Part shown: piece after piece, positions 1 to 14,400 of the stretch
How the letters are laid out: every line of letters starts with the position of its first letter
Position numbering within the stretch: the first letter of the stretch is position 1
DNA from: Xiphophorus maculatus
Lineage: Eukaryota; Chordata; Actinopteri; Cyprinodontiformes; Poeciliidae
Length of the DNA stretch: 64,000 nucleotides
NCBI RefSeq assembly: GCF_002775205.1
Contig: NC_036443.1
Span: forward strand, 15,201,373 to 15,265,372
Direction: 5' to 3'
The notes under the pieces: model-generated
The model's database searches: none
What the model was told of the DNA's origin: nothing
The model's input: only the letters and a program-made list of their open reading frames with translations
Position numbers and translations under genes: made by a program

Positions 1-1420
1 CCTAAAAAAACAAATTTTAAAACACTAAAAAAGAAACTATTATAGCTCAGACATTGCCATTATTTGGTTTTATGCAAAATATCATCTTATGTAAAATGAC
101 TTATCAAAAAACATCAGCGTCCATGGCAGCTTTGAAAAAGCAGCCTTCAAATTAACATTTAGATGGAAGTGACACTTCAGGACCTTGTGAGTCAAAGATC
201 CCAGAGGAGAGCGAGCAGAAAAAACTGCATCCATCAAAGTCATTTTGCGTGCCCCCTGGGAGGGGTATAAAGTGGTCTCACAGTTAAAACTCCCCCACTT
301 GATTAGTACCCATTAAGTCAATTATTGTCAGGTGTTTCTTATGATCTACCATGGTGAGGCTTTGAATCAAGACCTGCTTTTTTTTTTTTTTTTAGTTCTC
401 ACGTCGCCATGAGCAACATGAAGGCTAAAAAAAGCAAGATGGCTCAGAAGAGTGTGACAAACTGTTTTTCTGTGACAGGGTTCACACTTTCAGGATACCG
501 TTTGGAGTTATTGGCCAGAGATTCTGCACTTTGTTCAAAGCGCCATATTGTATATGAATATAGCTAAATCTGCACTGTGATTTCTCGCATCTTTATTGTG
601 TTTTCGCGCCTTCACACATGCCTCTTGCTGCGTTGGCTTGCACAGTCTCTTCATAGCATTTTCCCGTGCAGGGGCCACTACGTTATTCTCTCCTTGGAAG
701 TCCAGACTGGAAGTTACTTTATATTTTCACTCTCTTGCTGCTAAAGTCTGCACCAATGGATGACTGGCAGCTCAATCAGAGAGAGGGATCACGGTGTGGT
801 GGTACTGCAGGCTCTATCTGCTGCTTTAAAACATCAAATGAAGTGTGACAAAAAGGTTTGAGCGTCTGCTTTCATGGTTGCATTTGCATGAACTTGCTAC
901 TGGTTGCAGAGGATTTTATTTCAGAATATCAAAGTAAAAGGGGTTAAGTATGTACTATATGTACAACTATGCCTGTTCTCCAATTCAAATTGGTATCATC
1001 TACCATGTAAATGCCAGGAAGTCAAGCTTGTTTAGCATGAAAAATAAGAAATTCAAGCTGTTTGTGTGGATTTGCAAGGCACTACAAATCTAAATTGGAA
1101 GCTCGGAAAATGAATATTGATCCAAACATGCAATTTTGTGTTAACATAAAAACTAACAACATCTCAAAGAGGGCATGACAACAGCAGCTGTAGAGTTATT
1201 GAGATTTTTAAAAAGAAACACTAACTGTGGAACAAGCTGTTTTTCTGAATTAATTTTCACCAAATTTAATTTGAAGAATCCAATTATTTGTAATCTTATG
1301 CAAATTGTGAAATTCTGATGAGATGAAAATTGTTTTGCTCAGGTTGTGGAACAGCTTTGGTCTATTCCTACAAAGCAATAAGATTTTAATATTAATCTAT
1401 TCCAATAGATACCACCGTGC
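1..1420. other. AT-rich intergenic stretch, no gene seen
   Basis: Short open frames only, none with a recognisable protein, splice structure or domain. There are homopolymer A/T runs but no clear repeat family. Confidence 0.5.
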
Positions 1421-1479
1421 CTGAAACGGTAAAGGAAAACTGCAGTTCTTCACCTTTTAGTGGAGAGACATTAAAGAGT

Positions 1480-1890
1480 TCTTATTTGATGGCAAGTCAT
1501 GGTGGAATTTCAATAAAAACATATGGATTACAACATAAAGAAAGTAGTTTCTATTTGCAGCTGCAGCATGTTTAAAAAAATTTTTTAAATGTGTAGCTCC
1601 AGCATTTCTCTGAGATGAGAACTTTCCAGAAGCATAACCATCTCTGCAGAAAATTACTAATTGGATCTGTATGACACGATGTCCAGACGAAAACCACTCC
1701 TTCACAAAAGGCATATATAACCAACCCGTCTGGAGTTTGTCAAATGGCACCAGAATGATTCTCAGACCGTGAGAAACAAGATTCTCTGGTCTGATTGAAC
1801 TCTTTGGTGTGAACGTCCGGTGCCATGTTTAAAGGAAACCAGGTACGACTCATCACCGATCCTACAGTGAAGCATAGTGGTGATAGAATC
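1480..1890 (+). mobile_element. Tc1/mariner-like transposase relic
   Basis: From about 1600 the plus strand reads as a decayed version of the transposase segment of a very common fish Tc1-like family. It runs through the stretch corresponding to 'gagtttgccaaaaggcacc', 'ctcagaccatgag', 'attctctggtctga' and 'acagtgaagca'. Stops and frameshifts interrupt every frame, and no terminal inverted repeats were found, so it is an inactive fragment. The family assignment rests on recognition of that text, not on a search. Confidence 0.6.
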
Positions 1891-1999
1891 ACAAGATGGA
1901 GGTGATTTGCAGCAGAATGAACTGGCTGCAGAAGGAAACTTTTATAGAAAATATGTTTTTTACATATTTGTTAAAAATATGACAGAATAATATGAGACT

Positions 2000-2400
2000 G
2001 ATATTCTGTGACCAAAACTTGAGCTCCTTTGCCTTCTCCCTGTGATCCCACAGCCATCTAGAGAAACACACATCGTGGTCAGAAACAACCCATCAGAGCC
2101 AGGAAGTGGACCGTATTGCTGCCAATCAAGCTCATGTATGTGCTGCTCACATCCCTCCTCTAACTTTCTACTACTCTACTGCTACTTCCCCACAACAGAA
2201 CTTTGCATCAATGCGCAAGCTAGTTAGTATGATGGCAGAGGGTAGCTGTAGCTTCTCTGCCATTAGCACAGCTGCTAATGTGCTAAGGTTGATTGGCAGT
2301 GCTAAGATCTTAGGAAACACAGAGAGGAGGGAAAGGAGCCTGATTTTTCACAGATTCTCTGTGTTAATAATTAATTGTGTCGATTGTGCTGCTACTTCTT
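2000..2400. repeat. Interspersed repeat family A, copy 1
   Basis: This segment resembles the copies at 8954-9608 and about 45000-45402. Shared stretches include 'gagctcct.tgccttctccc', 'agaaacaacc.atcagagccagga', a 'gctagtta' motif and 'tctctgccatta'. The outer ends, which in the second copy carry an imperfect terminal inverted repeat beginning TAAAG.TGCAG, cannot be placed here. Probably a non-autonomous DNA element or SINE-like repeat; the class is uncertain. Confidence 0.5.
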
Positions 2401-2409
2401 GTTTTTGAA

Positions 2410-4050
2410 GTAATTAAAGATGTCTAGAAGGGAATATTTAGTGTTAATCATTGTGCTAATTGTGGAGTCCTTAGCAGCTCACAATCTGTTAATTAACCCA
2501 ACTAATCAATATGGGTATGTCTGTGTACTCCTTTGTGTCATTGTTTATTTTAATATTATAACCCGATCAATTGTTCATGCGTAATGTTGGGTTAATGACC
2601 TCACAGAAGATTGCTGGATATTTTGCATTGTTTTACACAGTTTTTTATATTTTAGGTGGCGGTGCTCTGATACAGAAATGTATCTTTTAACAGACCTTAA
2701 AACCTAAAACAAGACTCCCCTCACCCCCAATCTTGACGTAAGTCTTTCTGTGTTATTCTGTTGGTAAGATACTAATCAAACAAAGTAGACCACACACAAT
2801 CTTTGTGAAAAAAATCTGAACCGTCTTTAAACCTAATCAACAGGTTTATCTTGTAATAGTCCTCCCTAAAAATATATCACGCCTGCTGTGAAAGTACTTA
2901 AAACAATCTCATACTGTGTCAGAACAGTGCTTGTTGACCATCCCGCTGACCTGTCAAGGTGAGAGATTGCCCCCCAACATGTTAGGCTGTCTGGGACTCC
3001 GAGGGGAATCCAAACACAATACGAGTGCAACAAATGTGATAGTGAGTCAGGTACCAAGAAAAGGTGACATCCAAGCAACATACGAGCGGAGAATTCACGT
3101 CATATTGTTCAGACGTCCAGAGGGCAGCTGACAATATCTGTGATGCATTGCAGCACCTCCAGCCCTGTAGCTCATAGTCAATTGTCTTTTGGTTAGATGA
3201 AAGCGTACGTTGTGGATAAACAGCCACTGGCGCTCTTTGCCCCCTGACACTGTGCTCCAAGAGGAGAGTCACTTTGATTACCACGGGAGATGAAAAAAAA
3301 AATCTTCATCAATAATGTAAATATGCCATTAATGACTTCACTATTTCCTTTAGATCTCCCCTCCCACACCTCCACACGGCTGTTGTCCCTTCATTTCAAC
3401 CACACCTTCAGCACCATTACATGCAGGAGGAAAACAAATACAGTAAAAGGAAGCCATTGGTAAAACAGTCGATAACCTTTTTAGTAAAATTACGTATGCG
3501 GATTCGCTTGCTGTTGAGCTGTTGGTGTAAATCTCCAGCGGCTGCAGCCAGTTATTTCTGCAACATAATTCCACCTGCCTGTTATCAAAGTTTGCTTTAC
3601 TCAGGTATTTACACTCATTTGCATTTCCAATGAATGCACATACACAAGCGCAACTGTAAATGGATGCGTGATTGCAAAAAAAAATGATGGGTTTGGTTTG
3701 AACTCTTAATTGTTTGATGGTGTTTTTAGTGTCAATTTTGTCGGTTTCAATATTTATTTATTTTGAAAACATTAAAATGTCTTTTCCATATTTAAATGAG
3801 TACTAAGTGTCATTTCCCTGAAAATGATTTTTTTTTTTAAAAAAAGCCTTTCCTGCAGTGCTTACTAAACTCAGTCAAATGTTGTTGTGCAAAGTGGCAC
3901 AAAAAGATATATGATGTACTTTCATTTCAGATTTGTCAAGGTGTTTTAGATTCTCAACTATCAAGGAAATACCCACAACTTTCCTTAAAAATATTCTGCC
4001 TGTTATTTGTTACATCAAATAGAAAACTCCTTTCATCAGGATTTAAAAAT
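2410..4050. other. Intergenic, no gene seen
   Basis: Several short open frames overlap on both strands around 2870-3630. None resembles a known protein or forms a convincing spliced gene. Nothing else is supported. Confidence 0.45.
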
Positions 4051-4059
4051 AGCAGCTAT

Positions 4060-4680
4060 CAAACTACTGTTAAAAAAGAACAATCTGGACAAGTCACTAC
4101 TGCAGAAATACAGGCCAATATCCAACCTTCCCTTCATAAGCAAAATTATTTAAAATGTAGTGTTTGAGCAGTTAACTTAACAAAGTCAGTGAGACAGCTC
4201 CAGCTGATCTAGGATGTGTCCTCATTAAGCTAGGAAAATAGAGCACATCACCCCAGTTCTAAAGTCTGAAGTCTTTACATTAGAATATAATACTTATTTT
4301 ATAAATGACTTTATAAAGAACTGTTATTGTATCAACCTTCCAGACCACTCAGGTTTTCTAGCTCTGACCTGCTCTGCATCACCAGAGACAGAATCAAACA
4401 TAGAGAAGTAGCTCTCCGTTTTTATGCACCATAAACCTGGAACAAATTTCCAGAAAAGTGAACAGAAAAACACCCAAAACACTGAGTGTTTTTAAATCAC
4501 AGCTAAAATCCCACTTTGATTAATACAAACTGGAACGTTGTTTATTATATTAGATGTATATTTGGTGATTATTCTTGATTGTGGAAATTGGTCAAATGTA
4601 ATGTTAGTTGCTTGTTTCATAATCTGTTATTGTGTTATGCTCATGTAAAGCGCATTGACTTTGGATGGACGGACAGACGG
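4060..4680 (+). mobile_element. Degenerate non-LTR retrotransposon (LINE) fragment
   Basis: In one frame around 4075-4150 the DNA still encodes LDKSLLQKYRPISNLPFISK, the conserved reverse-transcriptase stretch of a fish LINE family ('RPISNLPF.SKI.EK'). Downstream pieces correspond to the end of the same ORF ('CSDHSGFLALTCSA' near 4340, 'APYTWNK' near 4430). The segment ends in a tail 'tgtaaagcgcattgac', typical of such elements. Internal deletions and stops make it non-coding. Confidence 0.65.
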
Positions 4681-4891
4681 AGATGGAGTCAAAACATATG
4701 ACTGCAGATTCCATTAGTTGCACAGTGATTCACTACACCCTGAATAGGCTGTCTGTTCATCACAGGACCAACATACGGAGACACCCAACCAGGCATTCAA
4801 AAACTCAGTCTTAACTTAGAGGTCAAACAACCAAACATACACTTGTTTTGGATTATGTGTCAAAGCCAAAGCACTCAGAGAGAGCTGATAC

Positions 4892-4936
4892 TTTCACCAG
4901 GAAAACATGCAAACTCTGCATGTTTTCCTGGTGAAA
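4892..4936. repeat. Perfect 20-bp inverted repeat, 5-nt loop
   Basis: Arms at 4892-4911 and 4917-4936 are exact reverse complements (TTTCACCAGGAAAACATGCA and its complement), separated by aactc. A third partial copy of the arm, 'caccaggaaacatg', follows directly. There is no nearby gene for which this would be a terminator. Confidence 0.85.
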
Positions 4937-4939
4937 ACA

Positions 4940-5750
4940 CCAGGAAACATGGGTATGTAGCCCTATAATGACCTTCTCAGGCTGAATAGATGTTGGCATC
5001 AAAAGAAAAATTGATTTTTATTACTTATCCACTGGACTAATCAAAGCAGAAAAGACACGAATGCTGCACTAGGTGATCCCCTCATTCTGTTGCTCAGTGT
5101 CCACTGAGTGGACACACAAATAACAAATAGAAACTCCTTCAATGTTCAGCTAACATATTCTTTTTTGCCTCATGGCACCCTTGAGCCAGGGCACCCTATA
5201 GACAGAGGGCTATGTCTACTGTGTGGAAAAGTCCCAGTGAACATGCAGCTGTTATGTAACTCAAGGCCAGCCTATTTGCTACCTTGTGTGGCACTAGATC
5301 TAAATAGTGGCAGGGTATTTGCTGTTGGTTAATTAATTAATATATTGAAAAATGATAGGTCATACTTTTCGTGCATTTGACGAACAAACAAAGAAAGTTT
5401 ATTTCCGGTCTGCTAATCAAGAACCAAAGTCAAATAAAACAAAGTTGGCCACTTCCATATCTGATTTGATTGATATGTGCATCATTAGCTCTGATGATGC
5501 TTCTTGAGAAAAAGAAAATATCTCGGGAAAATAATTTGAACAAGCCATTGTTAAAAATTTTGTTCATACATATGTTAAAAGTCAAAGATCTAGAGGATGC
5601 TGTAAAATATGTAAGCCCACTTTCATTTAACGTCTTTTCTGTCCCTACATGTGGTTGCTCCTAAACCCATTCCCCTTACCTTACCAACACTGTTTATTAT
5701 TTCATGTCCAGGGGTGCGGAGGGGCGAGGTGTGCCCAACCATCAAGGAGA
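4940..5750. other. Region upstream of tac3, no coding sequence seen
   Basis: Only short, unrecognised open frames are present. The 3' part may contain distal regulatory sequence of the tachykinin gene, but no specific element can be supported. Confidence 0.4.
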
Positions 5751-5754
5751 AAGC

Positions 5755-5865
5755 TTGACGTGACGTAAGACCTGCTACCCTTCCTACGCTCCAGCTGCTG
5801 ATTGGCTTTACGTAGGTTTCTGGCTAATATTTAATACAGCAAAGCGCGGACGTCTCATTTATCAA
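5755..5865 (+). promoter_or_regulatory. tac3: Probable tac3 promoter with CRE-like site
   Basis: Upstream of the non-coding first exon are TGACGTAA (5761-5768, a cAMP-response-element-like octamer), an E-box CAGCTG (5792-5797), an inverted CCAAT box ATTGG (5801-5805) and an AT-rich TATA-like stretch atatttaata (5827-5836). Transcription would start near 5860. A CRE is common in neuropeptide promoters, so regulation by cAMP/CREB is a reasonable inference but not shown. Confidence 0.55.
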
Positions 5866-5960
5866 GACTGGATCTTAGCGCATATCCGCTCCACTCCGCA
5901 CCAGGGCGCACGCAGCTGACGCATTTAACAAATCTGCCAGAGGAAAAAAAACAACAACAG
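5860..5960 (+). other. tac3: tac3 5' UTR exon (non-coding exon 1)
   Basis: The sequence between the TATA-like element and a strong splice donor (acaacag|gtaaat, exon end 5960) has no ATG that begins a long frame. The coding exon follows about 300 bp downstream. Tachykinin genes characteristically have a non-coding first exon. The exact start site is inferred from the promoter elements. Confidence 0.55.
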
Positions 5961-6261
5961 GTAAATATACATTTCTGAATGTTTGAAATTTTTCTTGATA
6001 AAGTACAATTTATGTTTGCAGTCTGATTTTATGCTGTTTTATGTTTTTTTATTATGTCAAAAATAAGCAAACCTGGATGAGTCATGTCAGTTAAACCTTT
6101 ATTTGCGCTCCTTTACGCAGTAGTTTTTGGTGTTTTTTTTGCTCGCAACAATTAGATGTGTTCTTTAAAAAAAAAAGTCTCGTTTCTCCTCAATACTACT
6201 ACTTCTAATAAACAAACAAAAGAGTAACTGTGAATATTTTCGGACAGTTGCTGCTCAGAAA

Positions 6262-8588
<2,327 letters not shown>

Positions 8589-8754
8589 AGACTCAGTCAC
8601 ACATTTTTCAGTTTGGCTTCAATTGAAAATCGCAGAGGAGCACAAACGGCCAACAAGTCTGATGGAAAAACAGCCAAGCAGCTGGTTGATGAAAGTAACC
8701 ATAAACCAAGCAGATTGTAACTGTTTTACCTGAAAGACAAAGAATAATTACAAG

Positions 8755-8975
8755 CAGTGGCGGCTCCAGAGATTTTTTTTCTGAAGGTGCTTACGGGGGC
8801 TAAGCTTTTTTACTGAGGGTGCTGCTAAGGATCATTTGTTCTTAAAGTTTCCAACACACACAGAAGCAAGCACAAACAGAGGTGCACTCAAAACTCAGAT
8901 ATATTCACCAGTGACCAATAAAGTGTATAGTTAATATGTGGTAATCTGCTATTTAAAGATGCAGTATGTAACTTT

Positions 8976-9037
<62 letters not shown>

Positions 9038-10105
9038 TTGTTGTTGTTGAAATTGTTAATATGCCATGACAGTATGGTATGAAACAGATAATCTGTGAAA
9101 AAAAATCAAGCTCCTCTGCCTTTTCCCAGTGCTCCCAGTGCTACCTAGAAACAACCAATCAAAGCCAGGAGGAAGGTCTTAGTGCTGTCAATCACCATCT
9201 CCCATGGAGCTGCTCATCTCATGGATATGCATCCATGGTTGAGCTCCTTCTTGTTGCTACTGCTCCTTCCACATATCAGAGCCTGTTGTAAATGTTTATG
9301 CTAGCTAGCATAGCCGCTAATGATGGCAGATACACAATTTTCTTGTAGCGGTAAGTTGTTTCTCCGCCATTAGAACTTTGAGAAGCAAGTATGTGAAGTC
9401 AACAGAGCTAAGACCCTCCGTTATGCTCTGATTGGCTGTTTTTGGTCAGGAGCGGTCCATTGCTACAAACAGCAATAGTAGCTCAGGGAGGAGGTGGAAG
9501 AGATTGTTCTTTTCAGATCTTCTCATTTTAAACTGTCACAACATGCTAATAGTTTTAACAAATATGTAAAATACACATTTTTTATTAAACTTACACGCTG
9601 CGGCTTTAATTAAAGCATACATAGGGGTTGACAATACAGCTGAGAAACATGTCATGATATCTTAACAGTCGATATCAATAATTATTGATAATTTTTTTGT
9701 TTGTTTTAAATATCTGAAATACTGCCAAATTGGTAATGTGACCTTCCCGGTTTTCTCCACAGCTTTCTTTTGAGCTGTTGATCCCATCTTTGGAAAATTG
9801 AGTAGTAGAAAACAATCCATTTTTCCATTACTTGCTCCTTTCAGTTGTTTACCGGGAGTGAAAATAGTCTTACAAGTTCATTTCCTGTTGCAAGATGGGA
9901 TTTTCTTTTTTACTCAATATGATTATTGGTTGTTGTTTTTATTAATTAGCTGTGTTTTGTGAGGGAAATATCACAACAACCCCATACTAAAGAATAGTGA
10001 CATGGATGAAGAAGAAAAATGGTAATCTGATATTTTGTTGGGGGTGCTATGACTTCTCCAGGGGGAGCTATAGCACCCCTTTGGGCCCCCCTGGCGCCGC
10101 CACTG
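8755..10105. mobile_element. Non-autonomous hAT-type element in the tac3 3' UTR
   Basis: The ends are inverted (CAGTGGCGGCTCCAG left, CAGTGGCGGCGCCAG read inward from the right). The insertion is flanked by a perfect 8-bp target duplication ATTACAAG (8747-8754 and 10106-10113), the duplication length of the hAT superfamily. No transposase ORF is present. A second repeat (8954-9608) is nested inside. The element lies between the tac3 stop codon and the first AATAAA, so the tac3 3' UTR would include it unless an earlier signal is used. Confidence 0.85.
8954..9608. repeat. Interspersed repeat family A, copy 2 (nested)
   Basis: It starts TAAAGATGCAGTATGTAAC and ends with the approximate reverse complement (ttacacgctgcggcttta), giving an imperfect terminal inverted repeat. 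Internal sequence is shared with 2000-2400 and 45000-45402, including 'gctctgattggctgttt' and 'agttttaaca'. It contains TA and poly-T runs near 8979-9036. It sits wholly inside the hAT-type element, so either it inserted later or it was carried along. Confidence 0.65.
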
Positions 10106-10161
10106 ATTACAAGTCATATTTTCAGTTTTTATTGTTCTCTCTTTTGTTGTTCAAAGTTGAA

Positions 10162-10167
10162 AATAAA
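10162..10167 (+). terminator. tac3: Candidate tac3 polyadenylation signal AATAAA
   Basis: First canonical AATAAA after the tac3 stop codon, about 1.57 kb downstream because of the intervening hAT-type insertion and only about 50 bp beyond the right target duplication. Without the insertion the 3' UTR would be about 0.2 kb. Confidence 0.5.
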
Positions 10168-10169
10168 CA

Positions 10170-10880
10170 TAAATTTCACATATTTTCTAGAGGGCTGTCA
10201 ACATTAACCTGATAACACATGCGATTGATCTAAAAATGTGCTACAATAATAATCTTATAAATGCAGATTAATGATGCTGACCTAAAAGCGTCTCTGTCAC
10301 AGAGGGTTACCTTGTTCACAGCAGCGCGGAGCGACAAACGACAGCGAAAGGTGAACGTTTTCCTCAATACCAGACAGCAACAAAGGTTTAACTTTGTTCA
10401 ACTTTCTTGTGTTGCGTCGCTTCACAACCTACATCTGCGCATTTATGTGCACCATTCCTGCAAGATCCACAACTGTATGCATAATGTATTTCAGGCTTAC
10501 AATGTTAATCATAGTGATTAATCACAGCATTAGAATGTGATTAATCTGATTACATTTATTTATCCATTGGCAGTACTACTTTTTTTATTATTTAATGATG
10601 GTGATCTTTTTGCAAGCTCGTGATTTGGAAATTCAAACAATATGGCATCACATGATGGGATTCACTGAAAATATGTAATTATGTTTATCACCACCCTGAA
10701 ACAGAACAGCTTGCTTTTAAATGCACATTAGGACTTTAGAGCTTTGCATCAGTCAAAAAGCATCTCTGCAGCACAGTTGCTGCTGTATCAAACACGATCG
10801 CTCTGCACGTTAAATATTGAGCTGCTAATGAAAACAAACTAGAATTCAACACAAAAAGATGACCATGATCTCATAATATT
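10170..10880. other. Intergenic tail-to-tail region, no gene seen
   Basis: Spacer between the convergent tac3 (+) and c1galt1 (-) genes. Open frames are short and unrecognised. Confidence 0.5.
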
Positions 10881-10886
10881 TCAAAG

Positions 10887-10892
10887 TTTATT
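10887..10892 (-). terminator. c1galt1: Candidate c1galt1 polyadenylation signal
   Basis: AATAAA on the minus strand about 530 bp downstream of the c1galt1 stop codon. Spacing is ordinary for a vertebrate 3' UTR; no transcript evidence. Confidence 0.4.
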
Positions 10893-11424
10893 TGTGCTTG
10901 TGGTTTAAAAGGTTAAAATAGAAAAAGAAGTTCATAATTAATTAGTTAAAATCAAAGTGTCCATAAAAATCCTGGATACTTCACAGTTTCACAATGTACT
11001 GCTGCTCTCCATTTAATAAGAAAAATAACATAAAATTAATGATGACATAAGTGAAAATGTTTCTGCATCACTACAACATCGCTGATTTGGTCACAAACCC
11101 AGGCGCAGTCAAACATGATTAAGCAAAAAGCATGTTTTTACGTTAGGTAAAAATATACCCAGGCAATACGCAGCTGCCACTGAGCCGTAACTAATTTGTC
11201 TCCACTCCCACTGGGAGCGCTGTCTGAGAAATACTGTGAAATATTCTGAGATTATATCCAAGGGGGTATTATAATATTACCGTGGCCAATATACTTCACA
11301 GAGCAGCAAACCTTTTGAGGGCAAAAAGTCTCCATTCTGGCTTTGATCACCTTGTCATGGTGTGGAAGAAGCTGTAACCAGAGCAGATAAACAGCAGTTG
11401 AAGATTCTTCAGCAGCGTCTGGAA

Positions 11425-14400
11425 TCAGTGATGGCTGCCTTGTGCGCTTACAGTCTTATTTATGGGTAAATTAAAATCAGCATCTTCTTTCCTGCCCCTC
11501 TCTGCTAGTGTCGGTTCTATGGTTCGGTTTCTGTTCACAAGCAGAACAGGGGCTGTGCGATTGGTTGTGTCCATCACCTCCTGAGACATTGTAACGCTCA
11601 CAGCAGCGGCCATCTTCGTCTGCGGGTGCAGTCTCGGCCTGCGGTGCGCGGAGGGCAGGTAGCGTGGTACGTAGCCATAAGCTCTCAGGTGGTAGGTGTA
11701 ATACTCCAGAGTATACATCAGCTCTGCTTCCACATAATGGAATGACACGGCCAGGTCCGAGCAGCACTGTGGACCCTGAAAAAACACAAAAAGAAAAGTG
11801 CATATCAAGCATATAGAATACACAACAAACATCATGCTTAGCATTTTAATGTCAGCCAATCTCACACGAGAACAGCAATTTATGAGCAAGATGCAAAAGT
11901 GAGCATTGGCGTTCTCCTATTAGGAAGACTTTGGTATGCTGCTCCAACATATGCTTACAATTATTGCATGAAATGAATATTCTGTGGGGTTTGTGTTCAT
12001 GTTACTGCACTTTTAGTTTGAAGAAAACAGAAAAACTGGCATCTTCCTCCATAAATTGATTCACATCTGACTGAACAGCTTGTTCTTTTCCATTCATCAG
12101 AAACAAATCTGACTTTTCACAGAAAATAATTGGAGTGAAAGCTAGACCAAGAATTTCAGCTTATAATCAAATGAATTTATGAAGTCTTTCTATTTCTCCA
12201 TGCAGTCTCTCATCCGCATGGCTTCTTCACCCGAAATGCCCTTTCCTAATAAGGATAATCCACTCAGAGGATGTCTGCCTAATGAGAACTATCAGTAATT
12301 GGCTTTCATGTTGATTAGTTATACTAAGAGTTACTGCCACAGTTCCACTTTACAGCGTTGAACCCTAGTACCGGATATAGCACATGAAGGGACTTGCCTC
12401 AACAATCGGGTAGAAACAATAACTCCAATACCAGAAGCTCTTGGAGAACTTTGTGGTGAGATGGTGCTCCGGCACAAACGGGTGAAAGGTTTCCCGATGC
12501 AACGTGTCTCTAGAGTCCCCTGCCAGAACACCCATCTTCTCCAAACACTGCCCCAAGGCCAGATCTTCAACAGGGGTGGTGTGTGTGCAAGCCTTGGTCT
12601 GGAAACCTTCGACAAACCTTCTAAGGGCCTCCTTGCTGAGCACGTACCCCGCACCTCCACTCATATAGCCTTGTTTGGTGTACGGCTTAAAGCGTTTACC
12701 AAAATAGATAGGCTCTTCAGGAGTGTGGTTGGACAGAAGCCAACGCAGGTTATCGACCACCACAAAGGTGTCATCATCAGCTTTAAGGAACCAGTCTGCT
12801 TCATTCACGTGATGCTCGTAGACATACTGGAAGGCTCGGATGGTTTTCCAGTAGAGCTGGTCGCGGCCCTCTTTGGTGCCCAGCCCCACAGTGGGAAAGG
12901 AGGGGTCTTCCACGGAGCTCATGAACACCACAATGTTGCAGTGCCGACTCCAGGTGGCTCGGACATGGCTGGCCCTGCTCTCGAGGTTATATGGCCTTGT
13001 CATTACCCAGCAGAGAATGCGAACCCTCTGGAACAGCATGTCTGCCACCTTGCTGTCTTCATCTAGACACAGAAAACAAAACACCAGTGTTACAATCTGC
13101 TTAGGAAAATTATTTTTTGTTCTGATAAAGGGAGATACGCTGAGAAATGCTGAATCAATCAGAGAAATGCGCATTTGTCTTTAGATATTTTATTTAGAAA
13201 ATCAGAAAAAGGCTCAGAAATCAACGTGTGATTTAAGAAAAGGAAGACAGAAGTGAAACTTAAAGCACTCTTATATATCTTTCCAGTCATGTACACAGCA
13301 CCTCCCAACCATCTCTCCCCTGGGAGTTTCTCTCATTTACCCGGTTCAAAGGAGTTTCAGTGAAAAAAAGAAGAAAAACATCTTCACTTAAACCTCCATT
13401 ATCAGTTCCTGCTCAAAAACCTTTGTTATTAGTTCATTCTTCCCAGTAAATAAGCCAAAATTGTATTTTCCAAGACAAATCCTACTCTGTAAGCACAGTA
13501 TGTGTGGTTCTACAATTTCATAAGGCAAACCTTAAGCCTAACCTCATTTAGTCACATTATTACCAGCAGCCTTTATGTATATCATTTGGATTTTATTGTG
13601 ACCAATCGACAAAGAGTATTGCATAATTGTGAAGTGGAAAATATTTTTTAACAATCCATCCATTCATCATCAAACACGCTTATCCTTGCAGGGTCATGAG
13701 AGAAGCTGGTGCCTATCTCCTGCAGTCAAAGGACAGGTCGCCAGTCCATCGCAGGGCAACACAGACACAGGACGAACAACCATGCAAGCACACACTCACA
13801 CCTACTGAGAATTTTGAGAGACCAATTAACCTAACAGCCACGGTTTTTGGACTGTGGGAGGAAGCTGGCGGTGAGAGCCTATGCATGCATAAGGGGAACG
13901 TGCAAAGTCCATGCAGAATGAGGGGCCAGGATTTGAAACCAGGAACTTCTTGATGCAAGGCAGCAGATATACAGTACAACCTTTCATCAAAAATGTGTTT
14001 AGCCCTTTTTACCTTTACATCCTGTGCAACCAATTGCCAAAACACATCACCCTGAAACTTATTACAGACTGTAAAACGCTGCAAACAGAGGAGGAGGTTC
14101 AGCTTCCAGCAGATTAAGTAATTAAACATTCAGCCACAGCGACAATTCAGGCGTTCAGATCATGTGTTAGAGTGACCCAGTCAAAGCAGAGGTCAAAATC
14201 TAATTGAGAACAAAACATGCTCTCTAACTAATCTGACTAAGCTTGAAATTGGTAATGATATTGGTGTCTAGATGTTCAAGGACACTATGTAACCATTTTT
14301 TTTTTACAGTTTTCTGTTGGTATCACATAAAATCCCAATAAATAACTCTGAAGTTTGTGGTTTTAAATTGTAAAAGGGTAAGTAGTTCAATTCTTCTGCA

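Noticed and set aside
12461..13066. A 201-codon plus-strand frame
   Set aside because: It is the antisense shadow of the c1galt1 catalytic exon, which has a conserved protein on the minus strand.
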